From the NCBI GenBank assembly GCA_031413955.1, contig JANOGB010000477.1, positions 3,241-67,240 of the forward strand: DNA of 64,000 nt, written 5' to 3'. Source of the DNA: JABFRZ01 sp031413955. GTDB taxonomy: Bacteria; Planctomycetota; UBA1135; GCA-002686595. A program made the position numbers and the translations under genes. Positions 35,322 to 44,872 of the stretch are shown here, piece by piece (positions within the stretch are counted from its first letter, which is position 1; the number at the start of each line of letters is the position of its first letter). The notes under the pieces were generated by a model. The model had not been told where the DNA came from, searched no databases, and saw only the letters and a list, made by a program, of their open reading frames with translations.

Positions 35322-35362
35322 ACTAGCCCCAGAACAAGCGCTTGAACGCGTCAGGCCGGCGC

Positions 35363-35472
35363 GGCGAGAGTACGGAGCCAGGCACGGTCTCGCCGGATTC
35401 CGAGTGCGCGCAAGAGTGCGTGGAGCGCAGGGCGGAATCCGGCAAGACCGAGCCTGGCACCTTCCTCTCGCC
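35363..35472. repeat. Family II 110-bp hairpin, B type (locus 1)
   Basis: Imperfect palindrome from GGCGAGAGTACGGAG to CTCTCGCC. The inner stem CCGGATTCCG pairs with CGGAATCCGG, which distinguishes B from A. It starts 41 bases after the A hairpin and ends 26 bases from the stop of the minus-strand glycosyltransferase gene. The matching B copy is at 50212-50321. Confidence 0.85.
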
Positions 35473-35497
35473 ATCGGGTTGCGGCTTGTTCCCTTCG

Positions 35498-37672
35498 TCA
35501 GCGCAACGATCCGAGAAAGACCTCTTGCCCATCGATCCGCTCGGCGAGCCGTAGCACGGCCGGAGTATGGGCGAGCTTCGAGTCTCCGAGGCTGTCCCTC
35601 CAGGCCTGGAACGTCTCGCGCGCCTCGACGTGCAAGCCCATCCGCCACAGCTCGTTCACGAGCTTCACCCGGAAGTTGTCCTTCGGTTTGAGGTCGAATT
35701 CGCGGAAAGCGGCGACGATCTTCTCGAAATCGTGACGCTCCTCGTAAGCCTGCACGCGCGTCAGGATGGAGGCCCGCCCGTTCCCGAGCACGTCGGGATG
35801 GGCCAGGAGCACGGCCTCGGCCAGGTCGAAACGCCCGAGGTCCTTCCAGGCGTCGATCAGGCTCAGCAGTCGTGCCTTCGTCGCTTGCTCCTCTGCCGCA
35901 TCCAGTGCCGCGATCAGCTTGTGCAGGGGCGCGGCGCGCTGCGGGTCGAGCTGCGCGAGGTGGGTCTGCGCTTCTTCGCGCTGGCCGGCGCCGAGGTAGG
36001 CGACGCAGAGATCGCGGCGCACTTCGGGATCGCCGCGGGCCGCGACCTCCTGCTCGAATTCCTGTGGCGTGACGTCGAAGACCCACCAGGAGGCTCCGAG
36101 GTGGTGCACGATGGGATGGGAAGTGAGCCAGCGCTCCACGCTGGAGAGCGACTTGAGCTCGACCGCCAGCAGGCCGAAGCGCGCACCGCTGTCGCGCCCG
36201 ATGATCTGCACCTCCGGGTAGCGCTCGCGCAGGAGGGTCACGCCCGTGTGCTGGTACTGGCCGAAGTCGCTGTTGGTGTTGAGGAAGCGGTGGAAGGCTT
36301 GCTCCTGTCCGCCGGAGGATGCGTTGTAGTACGCGATCAGGTCCGGCCAGTTGTGCCGGAGATCGAGCGCGTGCAAGGTCGCGGTGGCCGCGAACAACGT
36401 CACGAGTCCGGGGCCCGCGCGCCGCACGCCGTGGAGCAGCGCGCCTTGCCACAGGAAGAGCAGCGGATACAGCGGCACGATGTAGCGGATCCCGAGCTGC
36501 ATGCGCGTGAACAGGCTCAGGTAGCCGAAGGTGAGCAGCGCGAAGGAGAACGTGACCGCGGCCGCGCTCCTCCAGCCCGGCTCGCAATCCTTCCGGAACA
36601 GGCGCGGCAACCGCAGCACGAGCACGAGGGCGGCACAGACGAGCACGATCTCCGGCGTCTTGCACAGCACCGACCAGACGTAGAAGTCGTCGTGGCTCGG
36701 CGCCGTGACGCCGTTGACGAAGGTCGTCCACGGGCGCTGCCCCTGCCGCATCTGGAAGTCGAGCCCGCGCAGGAACGGGGCGGGGAACAGGTTCACGAGC
36801 GGTCCGACGACCGGCGTCTCGAGCGCGGCTCGCAGCGCGTCGCTGGGCTGGTCACCGAGCTCGAACGAGCCCAGGCCCTCCTGGAACTGGTAGAGCCCGT
36901 GCATGGTCACCAGCGTGCACAGCGCGACGCTGCCGGAGGTCAGGATCGCCGCACGCGCTCGCCTCCATGCGCCACGCGCTCCCCAGGCGCTGGCGACGAT
37001 CACGCTCACTCCCACCACGGCGGCCTGGAAGATCGCCAGATACTTGGTCGCGAGGGAGAGAGCCAGGGCGATCCCGATGCACGGGACGAGCAGCGGCGAG
37101 CGCGTCCGGAGCCAGCACCACAGCAGGAACAGCGTGAGCACGGTCATGGTCGCGTGGTGCGCGTCCACCAGCAGCGTGGAGGCGAAGCCCAGCATGAGCG
37201 GGTTCAGCGCGTGCAAGAGCAGCGCGAACAGGCCACCCGCCTCGCCGAACAGCATGCGCGCCCACAGGAACACGAGCGCGGCCGACAAGAGTGCGAAGGG
37301 CAGGGTTCCGAGGCGCCCGCGCTCGAGCACCGCGCGCCCCGTGCAGCGGGCGTCGTAGCCTCCGGCCGGAAAATCGCCCACGAAGAGCTGGTTCGCATAG
37401 AGCGGGACGGGCCCCTGCAACACCGTGGCCGCGTGCACGAAGCCGTGCCGCAGAATGACGCGCCCGCTGTTCAAGTAGGTGGGCTCGTCGGTCGTCGCGG
37501 CCATGGCCTTGCTGCCGGCCACGATCAGGAGCGCGTGCACGAGGAGCAGCAGCGCCGCCGCCAGCAAGACACCGCGCGGGATCGGGCGCATGGGCGGGAA
37601 GGCGGCACGCAGCTTCGCCAGGGTCGCGCGGACGAGGCCTTCCGACCGGGGAATCATGGGCGCAGCATGCAT
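35498..37672 (-). CDS. Membrane glycosyltransferase, GT-C/PMT-like, with TPR-like tail
   Basis: About 724 residues. The first 450 contain about ten membrane helices, the first being VLLAAALLLLVHALLIV, followed by an extracytoplasmic loop with the acidic pair in TTDEPTYLNSG, as in dolichol/undecaprenyl-phosphate-dependent GT-C transferases (PMT/ArnT-like). The C-terminal about 200 residues are soluble and helical (REEAQTHLAQLDPQR, WRMGLHVEARETFQAWRD) and could be TPR-like. Such proteins move sugars from a lipid carrier to proteins or lipids on the outer face. The start is ATG 37672 or 37657; the longer frame upstream is the wrong side of the rhamnosidase end. Confidence 0.75.
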   Translation of the reverse strand: MHAAPMIPRSEGLVRATLAKLRAAFPPMRPIPRGVLLAAALLLLVHALLIVAGSKAMAATTDEPTYLNSGRVILRHGFVHAATVLQGPVPLYANQLFVGDFPAGGYDARCTGRAVLERGRLGTLPFALLSAALVFLWARMLFGEAGGLFALLLHALNPLMLGFASTLLVDAHHATMTVLTLFLLWCWLRTRSPLLVPCIGIALALSLATKYLAIFQAAVVGVSVIVASAWGARGAWRRARAAILTSGSVALCTLVTMHGLYQFQEGLGSFELGDQPSDALRAALETPVVGPLVNLFPAPFLRGLDFQMRQGQRPWTTFVNGVTAPSHDDFYVWSVLCKTPEIVLVCAALVLVLRLPRLFRKDCEPGWRSAAAVTFSFALLTFGYLSLFTRMQLGIRYIVPLYPLLFLWQGALLHGVRRAGPGLVTLFAATATLHALDLRHNWPDLIAYYNASSGGQEQAFHRFLNTNSDFGQYQHTGVTLLRERYPEVQIIGRDSGARFGLLAVELKSLSSVERWLTSHPIVHHLGASWWVFDVTPQEFEQEVAARGDPEVRRDLCVAYLGAGQREEAQTHLAQLDPQRAAPLHKLIAALDAAEEQATKARLLSLIDAWKDLGRFDLAEAVLLAHPDVLGNGRASILTRVQAYEERHDFEKIVAAFREFDLKPKDNFRVKLVNELWRMGLHVEARETFQAWRDSLGDSKLAHTPAVLRLAERIDGQEVFLGSLR

Positions 37673-37740
37673 GGCGCGGAGGCGCGCGTCGTCGGTCTTC
37701 TTGCGGTTTTCCGTGCCGATGGACTCGCAGCGGGCGGCGG

Positions 37741-40700
37741 TCAGCGCGCCACGACCGGGTCCGGACAGACGAAGGTGTAGTTCCCCGATCCGAGCTCGAG
37801 CAGCATGGCGTCGTCCAGCCGGCCGAGCTCGCGCACGCCCTTGGCTGCGGCGAGCACTCGGCCGCTCTCGCGCACGGTGTTCGGCGCTCCCGGGCGGAGG
37901 CTCAGCCTCGCCGAGACGTTCGGCGGCACGCTCACGTCGAGACGCAGCTCGTTTTCTGCGAGCTCCCAGCGCAGCGCGATGCGTCCGCGCACGGAGTCGT
38001 AGGTCGCCTCTGCCCACTGGAGTCCGCCGCCCGGAACGGGCGCGAGCGTGACGCTGCGGAAGCCCGCCTCGGCCGGGCGAATGCCGGCGCACGTGTCGAA
38101 CAACCACGCGACGACCGAGCCGAGCGGAGTGTGGGCGAGCGAGACGTTGCCGTTGTTGGCGAAGCCTTGCTCGGGGGTCCAGGCGTCCCAGCGCTCCCAG
38201 ATCGTGGTCGCGCCCTGGTCGATCATGTAGCCCCAGGAAGGGAGCGCGCGGCCGCGCAGCAACCGGTAGGCAAGATCGTGGCGGCCGATCGAGCTCAGGC
38301 CTGGCAGGAGCTCGGGCGTGCCGACGAAGCCGGTCGTCAGCCTTCCACCGCGCTGCTCGAGAGCCGTCACGAAGCGCGCGGCGGCTCGCGCGCGGCGTTC
38401 GCCGGGCACGAGGCCCTCCCGCAGCGCGAGCGCGTACCCGGCCTGGGTCTCGCCACGCACGCGACCCTCGGCGTCGACGAATCGCTCGGCGAACGAGGAG
38501 CCGATGCGCGCAGCGAGTTCGGCATGGCGCGTAGCGTCCGACTCACGTCCGAGCGCGCGCGCCATCTCGGCCATGCGCCGCGCGCAGCGCCGGAAGTAGA
38601 CGAGGTAGAGCACCTCTTTCGGGGTCGTGGCCTCGAGCTCGTGCCAGTCGCCGAAGCCTTCCAGCTGCTCTGGCACTCCGCAGTCCGGACCGCTGCGCAC
38701 TGCGTAGGTCGCCAGGAAGCGCGCCATGGATTCATACTGGCGCGCGAGGAGGCGCGCGTCGCCGTAGACATCGAACAGCAGCGCCGGCACGAGCACGCCC
38801 GCGTCTTCCCAGGCCGAGCCGCCGCAGGGCATGCCCTCGAAAGCCGGCGCGGTGTTCGGAAAGCGTCCGTCCGCGCGCTGCGCGTCGGAGAGATCGAGCG
38901 ACCACTTGTCGTAGAGCGTCTGCAGATCGGCGAGCCACAGCGCGCTCGGCGCGAAGAGCTGCGCGTCGCCGGTCCAGCCCAGGCGCTCGCCGCGCTGCGG
39001 GCTGTCGGTCGGGATGTCCATCGAGTTCGCGCGCAGCGTCCAGCGCGCGTTCTCGACCAGCTTGTTCACCATCGCATCCGAGCAGCGGAAGTCGCCGGTG
39101 AGCGTCGTCGCGCTCGAGAGCGCGAGCGCCGTGAGCGTGGACTTCGTCGGCGGCGCCACGAGTCCCGACACCTCGACATAGCGGAACCCGTGGTAGGTGA
39201 AGCGCGGCTGCCAGGTCTCGGTGTTGCTCGCGGAGCTGCCCTCAGCGCCGCTGCTGCCCTTGCAGACGTACTGGTCCGAGGCGCGCGCCCAGCCGAGGTT
39301 CCTGCGCATCAAGGAACCATCCGCCTCGAGCGCCTCGCCGAAGCGCAGCACGATCGTGGTTCCGGCCGGAGCCTCGAGCGAGAGGCGCGCCACGCCCGCC
39401 AGGTTCTGCCCGAAGTCGAAGAGCGCCTTGCCCGGGCCGCGCTCGTGGATCGCGACGGGTTCGAGCTCGGCGATCACGCGGATCTCCGGGCCGGGATGCG
39501 CGACGAGCGGCGCGGCCACGCTGGCCGTGACGGCGACCGGGGACCACGAGCCCGCGTCGAAGCCGGGCGCGCTCCAGCCCGCGAGCTCGGCGCGCGCGTC
39601 GTAGCGCTCGCCCATGTAGAGATCCGCCTCGCGCCACGGGCCGACCGCCGCGCGCCAGCTCGCGTCGCTGCCCACGATCTCGCGCGTGCCATCGGCGTAG
39701 TCGAGCACGAGCTGGCCGAGAAAACGCGCCGCGGCGCCGTAGTGGTTGCGCTGGCCGCCCTTGCCGAGAAGGCCCGCGTACCAGCCGTCCGCGAGCACGA
39801 CGCCGAGCGCGTTCTCGCCCCCGCGCACGAGCGCGGTCACGTCGTAGCCACGGTAGGGGAGGCGCTTCGCGTAGTCCGTCCAGCCCGGCGCGAGCCAGTC
39901 GTCGTGCGCGCGCTCGCCGTTGAGCTCGAGCGAGTACACGCCGAGCGCCGAGGCGAACAGCGTCGCGCGTGCCGGCCGCTCCTTCGCCTGAAAGGTCCCG
40001 CGCAGCAGCCGCGGCGGCGGCAGAAAAGGCGCCGGTGAGTCGACCTCGACCAGCGCGCCCTTCTCTTCCGCGCCGAGCACGAGCGCCGGCGTGCCGAACG
40101 CGTCGTCCGGGCCGGCGCGCTCCCACCCGCTCGGCGCGCCTGCGCCGGCGCTCCACGTGCCGTCAGTGACGAGCTCCATCGAACCCGCCACGTCCGGGTC
40201 GAGGAGCAGCCGGCAGCACAGCGCGGCCGGTGCGCTGCCCGCGGTGCGCACGTGCGCGGCGAGCAGGTTCGCGCCCGGCTGGAGGTAGCGCGCGACCTTG
40301 ACGATCTCGGCGTTGCGGCGCACGCCGGTGGTGGCGCTGCCCTTCTTGACCTGCTGCCCGTTCAGGAAGACCTCGAACTCGTCGACCGCTGCGAACACGA
40401 GCACGGCGTTCGCGCCGGCCGTTCCTTCGAGCTCGAAGCGCCGGCGCAGGACGATCTCGCGCTCTCCACCAGCGGCGCGGATCCAGTCCGCCGCGCCGAG
40501 ATCGGGCACCGCGCGCGCGGCGCCGAGTGGGGTGTCGAAGCCGATCCAGCTGGCGTGCCAGTCGGCGGGAGCGAGCGCGCCCAGGCCGAAGTGCGCCGGC
40601 TGGCTCCACTCCGAAGGCGCGCCCTCCTGGTCCCAGACCCGGACCTTCCAGGCGACGCGTTCGAAGGAGCGCAGCTCGTTCCCCGCGTAGACGACGTCGA

Positions 40701-41064
40701 CCGTCTCGTTCGAATGGACGGTGCCCGAGTCCCACAGTTCCCCGCGCCCCTCCGCCAGCGCTGCGTCGCTCGCAGCCACCAGGATGCGGTAGGCGCTCTG
40801 TGTCAGGCCGCGCCGGGCGGGATCGAGGGCCGCGAGCTTCCACGAGAAGCGCGGCGCGCGCGTGTCGAGCGCCAGCGGCTCGTCGTGGTGCTCGCAGCGC
40901 AGGCCGGCCACCGACAGCGAGGGCGCGTGCTGCCGTTCGGGTTCCTGGACGAGTGCGTCCGGGGCGGCCGAAGACGCCATCGTGCTCCGCGCGCGCTCGC
41001 AGGCTGCCGCCAGCAGGGCCAGTGCGGCCGCAGCCAGGGCTCGGCCGCTAATTCGTTCTGCCAT
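37741..41064 (-). CDS. GH78 alpha-L-rhamnosidase, lipoprotein (1)
   Basis: A 1107-residue GH78 enzyme with a lipoprotein signal (ALALLAAACERA). Domain order follows bacterial alpha-L-rhamnosidases: an N-terminal beta domain (LRCEHHDEPLALDTRAPRFSW), a carbohydrate-binding insert, a further beta domain (VDVVYAGNE...WKVRVWDQEG, YTSALGVYSLELNG-like region), the (alpha/alpha)6 catalytic domain with MDIPTDSPQRGERLGWTGDA (about 680-700, catalytic acids) and EQLEGFGDWHELE, then a C-terminal beta domain. It releases terminal L-rhamnose from plant or microbial glycans outside the cytoplasm. GGAAGGAA directly precedes the ATG at 41064. A paralogue is at 46599-49868. Confidence 0.9.
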   Translation of the reverse strand: MAERISGRALAAAALALLAAACERARSTMASSAAPDALVQEPERQHAPSLSVAGLRCEHHDEPLALDTRAPRFSWKLAALDPARRGLTQSAYRILVAASDAALAEGRGELWDSGTVHSNETVDVVYAGNELRSFERVAWKVRVWDQEGAPSEWSQPAHFGLGALAPADWHASWIGFDTPLGAARAVPDLGAADWIRAAGGEREIVLRRRFELEGTAGANAVLVFAAVDEFEVFLNGQQVKKGSATTGVRRNAEIVKVARYLQPGANLLAAHVRTAGSAPAALCCRLLLDPDVAGSMELVTDGTWSAGAGAPSGWERAGPDDAFGTPALVLGAEEKGALVEVDSPAPFLPPPRLLRGTFQAKERPARATLFASALGVYSLELNGERAHDDWLAPGWTDYAKRLPYRGYDVTALVRGGENALGVVLADGWYAGLLGKGGQRNHYGAAARFLGQLVLDYADGTREIVGSDASWRAAVGPWREADLYMGERYDARAELAGWSAPGFDAGSWSPVAVTASVAAPLVAHPGPEIRVIAELEPVAIHERGPGKALFDFGQNLAGVARLSLEAPAGTTIVLRFGEALEADGSLMRRNLGWARASDQYVCKGSSGAEGSSASNTETWQPRFTYHGFRYVEVSGLVAPPTKSTLTALALSSATTLTGDFRCSDAMVNKLVENARWTLRANSMDIPTDSPQRGERLGWTGDAQLFAPSALWLADLQTLYDKWSLDLSDAQRADGRFPNTAPAFEGMPCGGSAWEDAGVLVPALLFDVYGDARLLARQYESMARFLATYAVRSGPDCGVPEQLEGFGDWHELEATTPKEVLYLVYFRRCARRMAEMARALGRESDATRHAELAARIGSSFAERFVDAEGRVRGETQAGYALALREGLVPGERRARAAARFVTALEQRGGRLTTGFVGTPELLPGLSSIGRHDLAYRLLRGRALPSWGYMIDQGATTIWERWDAWTPEQGFANNGNVSLAHTPLGSVVAWLFDTCAGIRPAEAGFRSVTLAPVPGGGLQWAEATYDSVRGRIALRWELAENELRLDVSVPPNVSARLSLRPGAPNTVRESGRVLAAAKGVRELGRLDDAMLLELGSGNYTFVCPDPVVAR

Positions 41065-41212
41065 TTCCTTCCATCATCGAGTGGGGAGCACTCTATCGTC
41101 CGGTTCGAGTTGAGTTGACGACCCCGGCACGCGCGCCCGCGCCGAAGTCTCGCCGGATTCCGCCGACACCCGCGCCGCGCGCGGTGTGAGAGGATGAGAA
41201 AGCGAGACGATC

Positions 41213-43345
41213 ATGGCCACGAACCTCGATATCGCGGGACTGCTCGAAGAATCCGGCTGGCTGCGCGCCCTGGCGGCGAGCCTGATCGGCGACGGGACGC
41301 AGGCGGACGACCTGGTCCAGGACACCTGGCTCGCGGCCCTGCGCCGGCCGCCGCGCTCGGCCGCCGAGCCGCGCCCCTGGCTCGCGCGCGTGGCGCGCAA
41401 CCTGGCCCGGAACACACGCCGCGAACGGACGCGGCGGCAGGCGCGCGAGGAGTTCGTGGCCGAGGAGCGCGCTCACCCCGGCCCGGACGCGCTGGCGCAG
41501 CAGGCCGAGGCGCAACGGCTCCTGGCCGACGCCGTCACGCGCCTCGCGGAGCCGCTGCGCGCGGTGGTCGTGCTGCGCTACTTCCAGGGCCTCGATTCGA
41601 GCGCGGCGGCCGCGCGCCTCGGGCTGCCGGCGAGCACCGTGCGGACGCGACTGCAGCGCGCGCTCGAGGAGCTGCGCGCGGATCTCGATCGGCGTTTCGA
41701 TGGTGGACGAGCGGGCTGGGGCCTCGTGCTCACTTCGCTCGTGCGCGGCGCGCAGGGCGCGCCCGGTTCCGCGCCCGCACCGGCGGCTGCCGGCGCGGCG
41801 GCGCTGAGCTCCTGGTCTCCCATCCTCGTCGCGAGCGCCGTCGGCGTATTCACGCTGGCAACCGCCGGCGCGATCTACCTGGGTCTGCACCGCGAGTCGG
41901 GCGAGAGCGAACGCGCGCTCGCGGCGCTTCCGTCCGCGGTCGTGGAAGTGCGAGCGCAGGAAGCGCAAGAGTCGTCGGGCCGACGCGAGGCGCTCCCTCC
42001 CGTTCCTACCCGCGTACCGGTCTCGAGCTCGAGCACGACCATGGCCGCCGCGACCGCTCTTCCGAACGTCGAGCCCAGCGGCACGGCGCTCTCCGGAACG
42101 ATCCTCGTCGACGGCCGCACGCCGGAGTGGCCGATCGAGCTCACGCTCGAACCCACGGTTCCGTCCGTGACGCCCGGCGACATGACTCCGCGCATGCGCA
42201 TGCGGCGGGACGTGCTCACGATCCCACCGGAGCAGCGCGGCAAGTTCACGTTCGGCGCGCTGTCCCCGACCTGGAGCGGCCGGCTGATCGTGAGCGATTT
42301 CCCCCTCGAAAGCGGCGAGCACTCGCTCGCCATCGACGCGCCGCAGTCGGGTCTCGTGCTCGCGCTGGTCTCCGGGCCGGCCGTGGTCGGGCGCATCCTG
42401 GATCCGCACGGACAACCCGTCTCCGGCCTGGAGGGGACGTGCCAGCGCCGGCTCGGCATGGCGGCGGAGCGCCCGGGCGAGGAAAAGACGCTCGTCGAGG
42501 AGGAAACGCTGACCTTCGTCTGCCGCGCGGATGGTCGTTTCCGCATCCCGAACAAGAACCGCGGAGACTGGTCCTCCATCACGCTGAGCGTCGAGGCCGA
42601 GCAGCTCGGCACCCTGCGCCTCGACACGCCCGACTTCGTCCCGGCGGAGGGCCGCGACCTCGGTGACCTCGTGCTCGAGCCCCTGCGCGGATTCGAGTTC
42701 CGGGTCCACGACCCGCAGGGAGCTCCGATCGAGGGCGCGTTCGCGCGCGTGGAGCCGATCCTGCTCGCGCGCCGCAGCGCGAGCACGGGGCCGGACGGCT
42801 CCGGCAAGCTCGCGTTCGCGCCGGACCGCGAGGTGGACGTGCGCGTCAGCGCAGCCGGGTACGCGGATCGCGTGTGCCGAGCACCTCTCACTGGCCCGCT
42901 CGACGTGGTGCTGGAGCCACTGGCGGTGCTCGAAATCGGCCTCGTCGGTTCTCTGCCCGAGCAGGCCGATCGCGTGCGGGTCTCGGCCGAGCGTTCCGCG
43001 TTCGTCTGGGACGACAGCAAGTGGGACGAGCGCGCCGACCTGCAGGCCGAGCTCGGCGGCAGCCGACCCGGCATGAGGCGCGGCCCGGCGAGCGATGGCC
43101 ACTTCGAATACGAGTTCGGCCTCTTGCGCTACGGCCACGTCCGCCTCGTCGGCCTCGTCCCGGATGTCCCGCTCACGATCGAGGCGCTCGCTCCGGACGG
43201 GCGCGTGCTCGCCGCGAGCGCGGCCTCGGTCGCGAGCCAGGCGCGCTCGACGCTCGAGCTCGGCGACCCGCGCACCGCGGGCGCGGGGCCGGCATCCCAG
43301 CAGAAGATGCCGATGCGACGGACGCAGGCGCCCTCGCCTCGCTGA
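41213..43345 (+). CDS. Second ECF sigma factor with membrane helix and regulatory-like ectodomain
   Basis: A 710-residue protein built like 29081-32299. Residues 1-165 are an ECF sigma factor (SLIGDGTQADDLVQDTWLAAL; region 4 EPLRAVVVLRYFQGLDSSAAA with RTRLQRALEELR). A membrane helix is at about 201-224 (ILVASAVGVFTLATAGAIYL). The rest (about 480 residues) is beta-rich with carboxypeptidase-regulatory-like modules (VVGRILDPHGQPVSGLEG, FEFRVHDPQGAPIEGAF). No anti-sigma gene is adjacent, so the ectodomain may replace one. It is divergent from the GH78 gene 37741-41064, with 148 bases between the two start codons. Confidence 0.82.
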   Translation: MATNLDIAGLLEESGWLRALAASLIGDGTQADDLVQDTWLAALRRPPRSAAEPRPWLARVARNLARNTRRERTRRQAREEFVAEERAHPGPDALAQQAEAQRLLADAVTRLAEPLRAVVVLRYFQGLDSSAAAARLGLPASTVRTRLQRALEELRADLDRRFDGGRAGWGLVLTSLVRGAQGAPGSAPAPAAAGAAALSSWSPILVASAVGVFTLATAGAIYLGLHRESGESERALAALPSAVVEVRAQEAQESSGRREALPPVPTRVPVSSSSTTMAAATALPNVEPSGTALSGTILVDGRTPEWPIELTLEPTVPSVTPGDMTPRMRMRRDVLTIPPEQRGKFTFGALSPTWSGRLIVSDFPLESGEHSLAIDAPQSGLVLALVSGPAVVGRILDPHGQPVSGLEGTCQRRLGMAAERPGEEKTLVEEETLTFVCRADGRFRIPNKNRGDWSSITLSVEAEQLGTLRLDTPDFVPAEGRDLGDLVLEPLRGFEFRVHDPQGAPIEGAFARVEPILLARRSASTGPDGSGKLAFAPDREVDVRVSAAGYADRVCRAPLTGPLDVVLEPLAVLEIGLVGSLPEQADRVRVSAERSAFVWDDSKWDERADLQAELGGSRPGMRRGPASDGHFEYEFGLLRYGHVRLVGLVPDVPLTIEALAPDGRVLAASAASVASQARSTLELGDPRTAGAGPASQQKMPMRRTQAPSPR

Positions 43346-43363
43346 GCTCCCTTGGGAACCGCC

Positions 43364-44872
43364 ATGAATCTGCGCTTGCTCATGCCCGTCCTCCTCCCGC
43401 TCACGGCGCGCGCGACCGCGCAGGAAGCGCCCGAGCTGGTCGCCGCCGCCGGTCACACGGTCACGCTCGCGCGGGACGCGGACGTCCGCTCGTTCCAGAT
43501 CGACTCGTCCATCCTCGAGCAGACGCGCCTCATCCACGTGCTGCTGCCCGCGTCCTTCGCGCAGAGCGCGCCCGAGCGGCGCTATCCCGTCACGATCGTG
43601 CTGGACGGCGAGTACAACGTGCCGCCGCTCGCGGCCGTGAGCGACGAGCTCGTCGGCAACGGCCAGATTCCCGAGGCGCTGCTCGTCGCCGTCACCAACG
43701 TCGCCGGCGGGTCGTGGGAGGAGGAAGCGCAGAACCGCGTGCACGACCTCACGCCGCCCGGGCTCTCGGTGAGCGGCAGCAGCCTGAACGAGGGCGGCGA
43801 TCGCTTCCTGGATTTCCTCGAGCAGGAGCTCCTGCCCGCCGTCGAGCGCCAGCTCCGCGGCGGCGCGCCACGCACGCTGATCGGTCATTCCTCGGGCGGG
43901 ATCCTGGCGACGTACGCCGCCGCGACGCGTCCCTCGTTCGCCGCCGTGGTCGCGATCGACACGCCGACCGAGTTCGGCGACGACTGGCTGCCGAAGAAGC
44001 TGCTCGCGCGGGCGAGTGCGGAGACGCCGCCGCTGCGCTACGTCTCGTACGAGGCGCGTTTCGGCTGGCGTGACGACACCTGGCAAGCGCTCGTCGCCGC
44101 GGCGCCCGCGACGTGGCGGCTCCAGCGCGAGCACCTCGCGCGCGAGTCGCACGAATCGATGGGCATGCTCGCGATGTACCTCGGGCTGCGTGAGGCGTAC
44201 GCCGACTACTCGATGCTCGTGGCGCCGGTGGCGCCCACGACGAGCATCCTGCCGTACTACGCGCAGGTCGGCGCGTCGCTCGGATGCGCCGTGGTGCCGC
44301 CGCAGAAACTGCTCCATCACGTAGTCGAGGACCTGCTCGCCGAGGGCCGCGGCGCGGCGGCGCGTGAGGCCTACGGCGTGCTCGCCGCGGGCTACGGCGC
44401 GCCCTCGGACGGCAACGAGCTCCTGGCCCAGATCACCGAGGCCGAGCGCCGCCCGCCGCCGGCGGAGACGGTCGAGGGCTTGCTGGCCACGCCGTTCCCG
44501 GAGCCCGAGGAGGCCAAGGCCTTCGTCGGCGAGTGGGTCGGCGACGTGTGGATGACCGAGGACGAGCCGCGCACAGGCCGCGAGCTCCTGAGGCTCGAGG
44601 TGCTGGACGGGAAGCTCTCCGGCAAGACCGTGAATCACCTCTCCTCCGGCGAAGACCTCGTGATGCCGTGGACCTATCTCCAGCTCACGCCGAAGGGCAT
44701 GACCTGGGGCTACATGAACGGCATGCGCCCGCGTGGGATGCTGCTCTTCGAGTCGACGCTCGACCACGACACGCTCACCGGCACGATGCGCTTCGGCGGC
44801 ATCGCCTTCACGCACGCGGACGGATCGAAGCCGCCGACGCTCTACTTCTCGTTCCGCCGCGCGGGCGGGTGA
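43364..44872 (+). CDS. Exported esterase of the IroE/Fes-like alpha/beta hydrolase class
   Basis: A 502-residue protein with a signal peptide (LMPVLLPLTARATAQ). The hydrolase core includes VTIVLDGEYNVPPLAAV, the nucleophile motif LIGHSSGGILATYA and VVAIDTPTEFGDDWLPK. This organisation fits the putative esterase family (Esterase_D/Fes/IroE). The C-terminal about 120 residues (EAKAFVGEWVGDVWM to PTLYFSFRRAGG) form an extra beta domain often found behind such hydrolases. GGGA lies upstream of the ATG at 43364. It follows the ECF fusion by 18 bases and may be part of its operon. Substrate unknown. Confidence 0.75.
   Translation: MNLRLLMPVLLPLTARATAQEAPELVAAAGHTVTLARDADVRSFQIDSSILEQTRLIHVLLPASFAQSAPERRYPVTIVLDGEYNVPPLAAVSDELVGNGQIPEALLVAVTNVAGGSWEEEAQNRVHDLTPPGLSVSGSSLNEGGDRFLDFLEQELLPAVERQLRGGAPRTLIGHSSGGILATYAAATRPSFAAVVAIDTPTEFGDDWLPKKLLARASAETPPLRYVSYEARFGWRDDTWQALVAAAPATWRLQREHLARESHESMGMLAMYLGLREAYADYSMLVAPVAPTTSILPYYAQVGASLGCAVVPPQKLLHHVVEDLLAEGRGAAAREAYGVLAAGYGAPSDGNELLAQITEAERRPPPAETVEGLLATPFPEPEEAKAFVGEWVGDVWMTEDEPRTGRELLRLEVLDGKLSGKTVNHLSSGEDLVMPWTYLQLTPKGMTWGYMNGMRPRGMLLFESTLDHDTLTGTMRFGGIAFTHADGSKPPTLYFSFRRAGG

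Larger units (their letters stand above)
35164..35497. other. Intergenic region filled by tandem family II repeats
   Basis: No gene is supported here. The space between the convergent rhaB and glycosyltransferase genes holds two tandem units. Each begins with a related leader (CCCAAGAACAGGCGCTT at 35180 and CCCCAGAACAAGCGCTT near 35327) and ends with a 110-bp hairpin. Confidence 0.7.
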
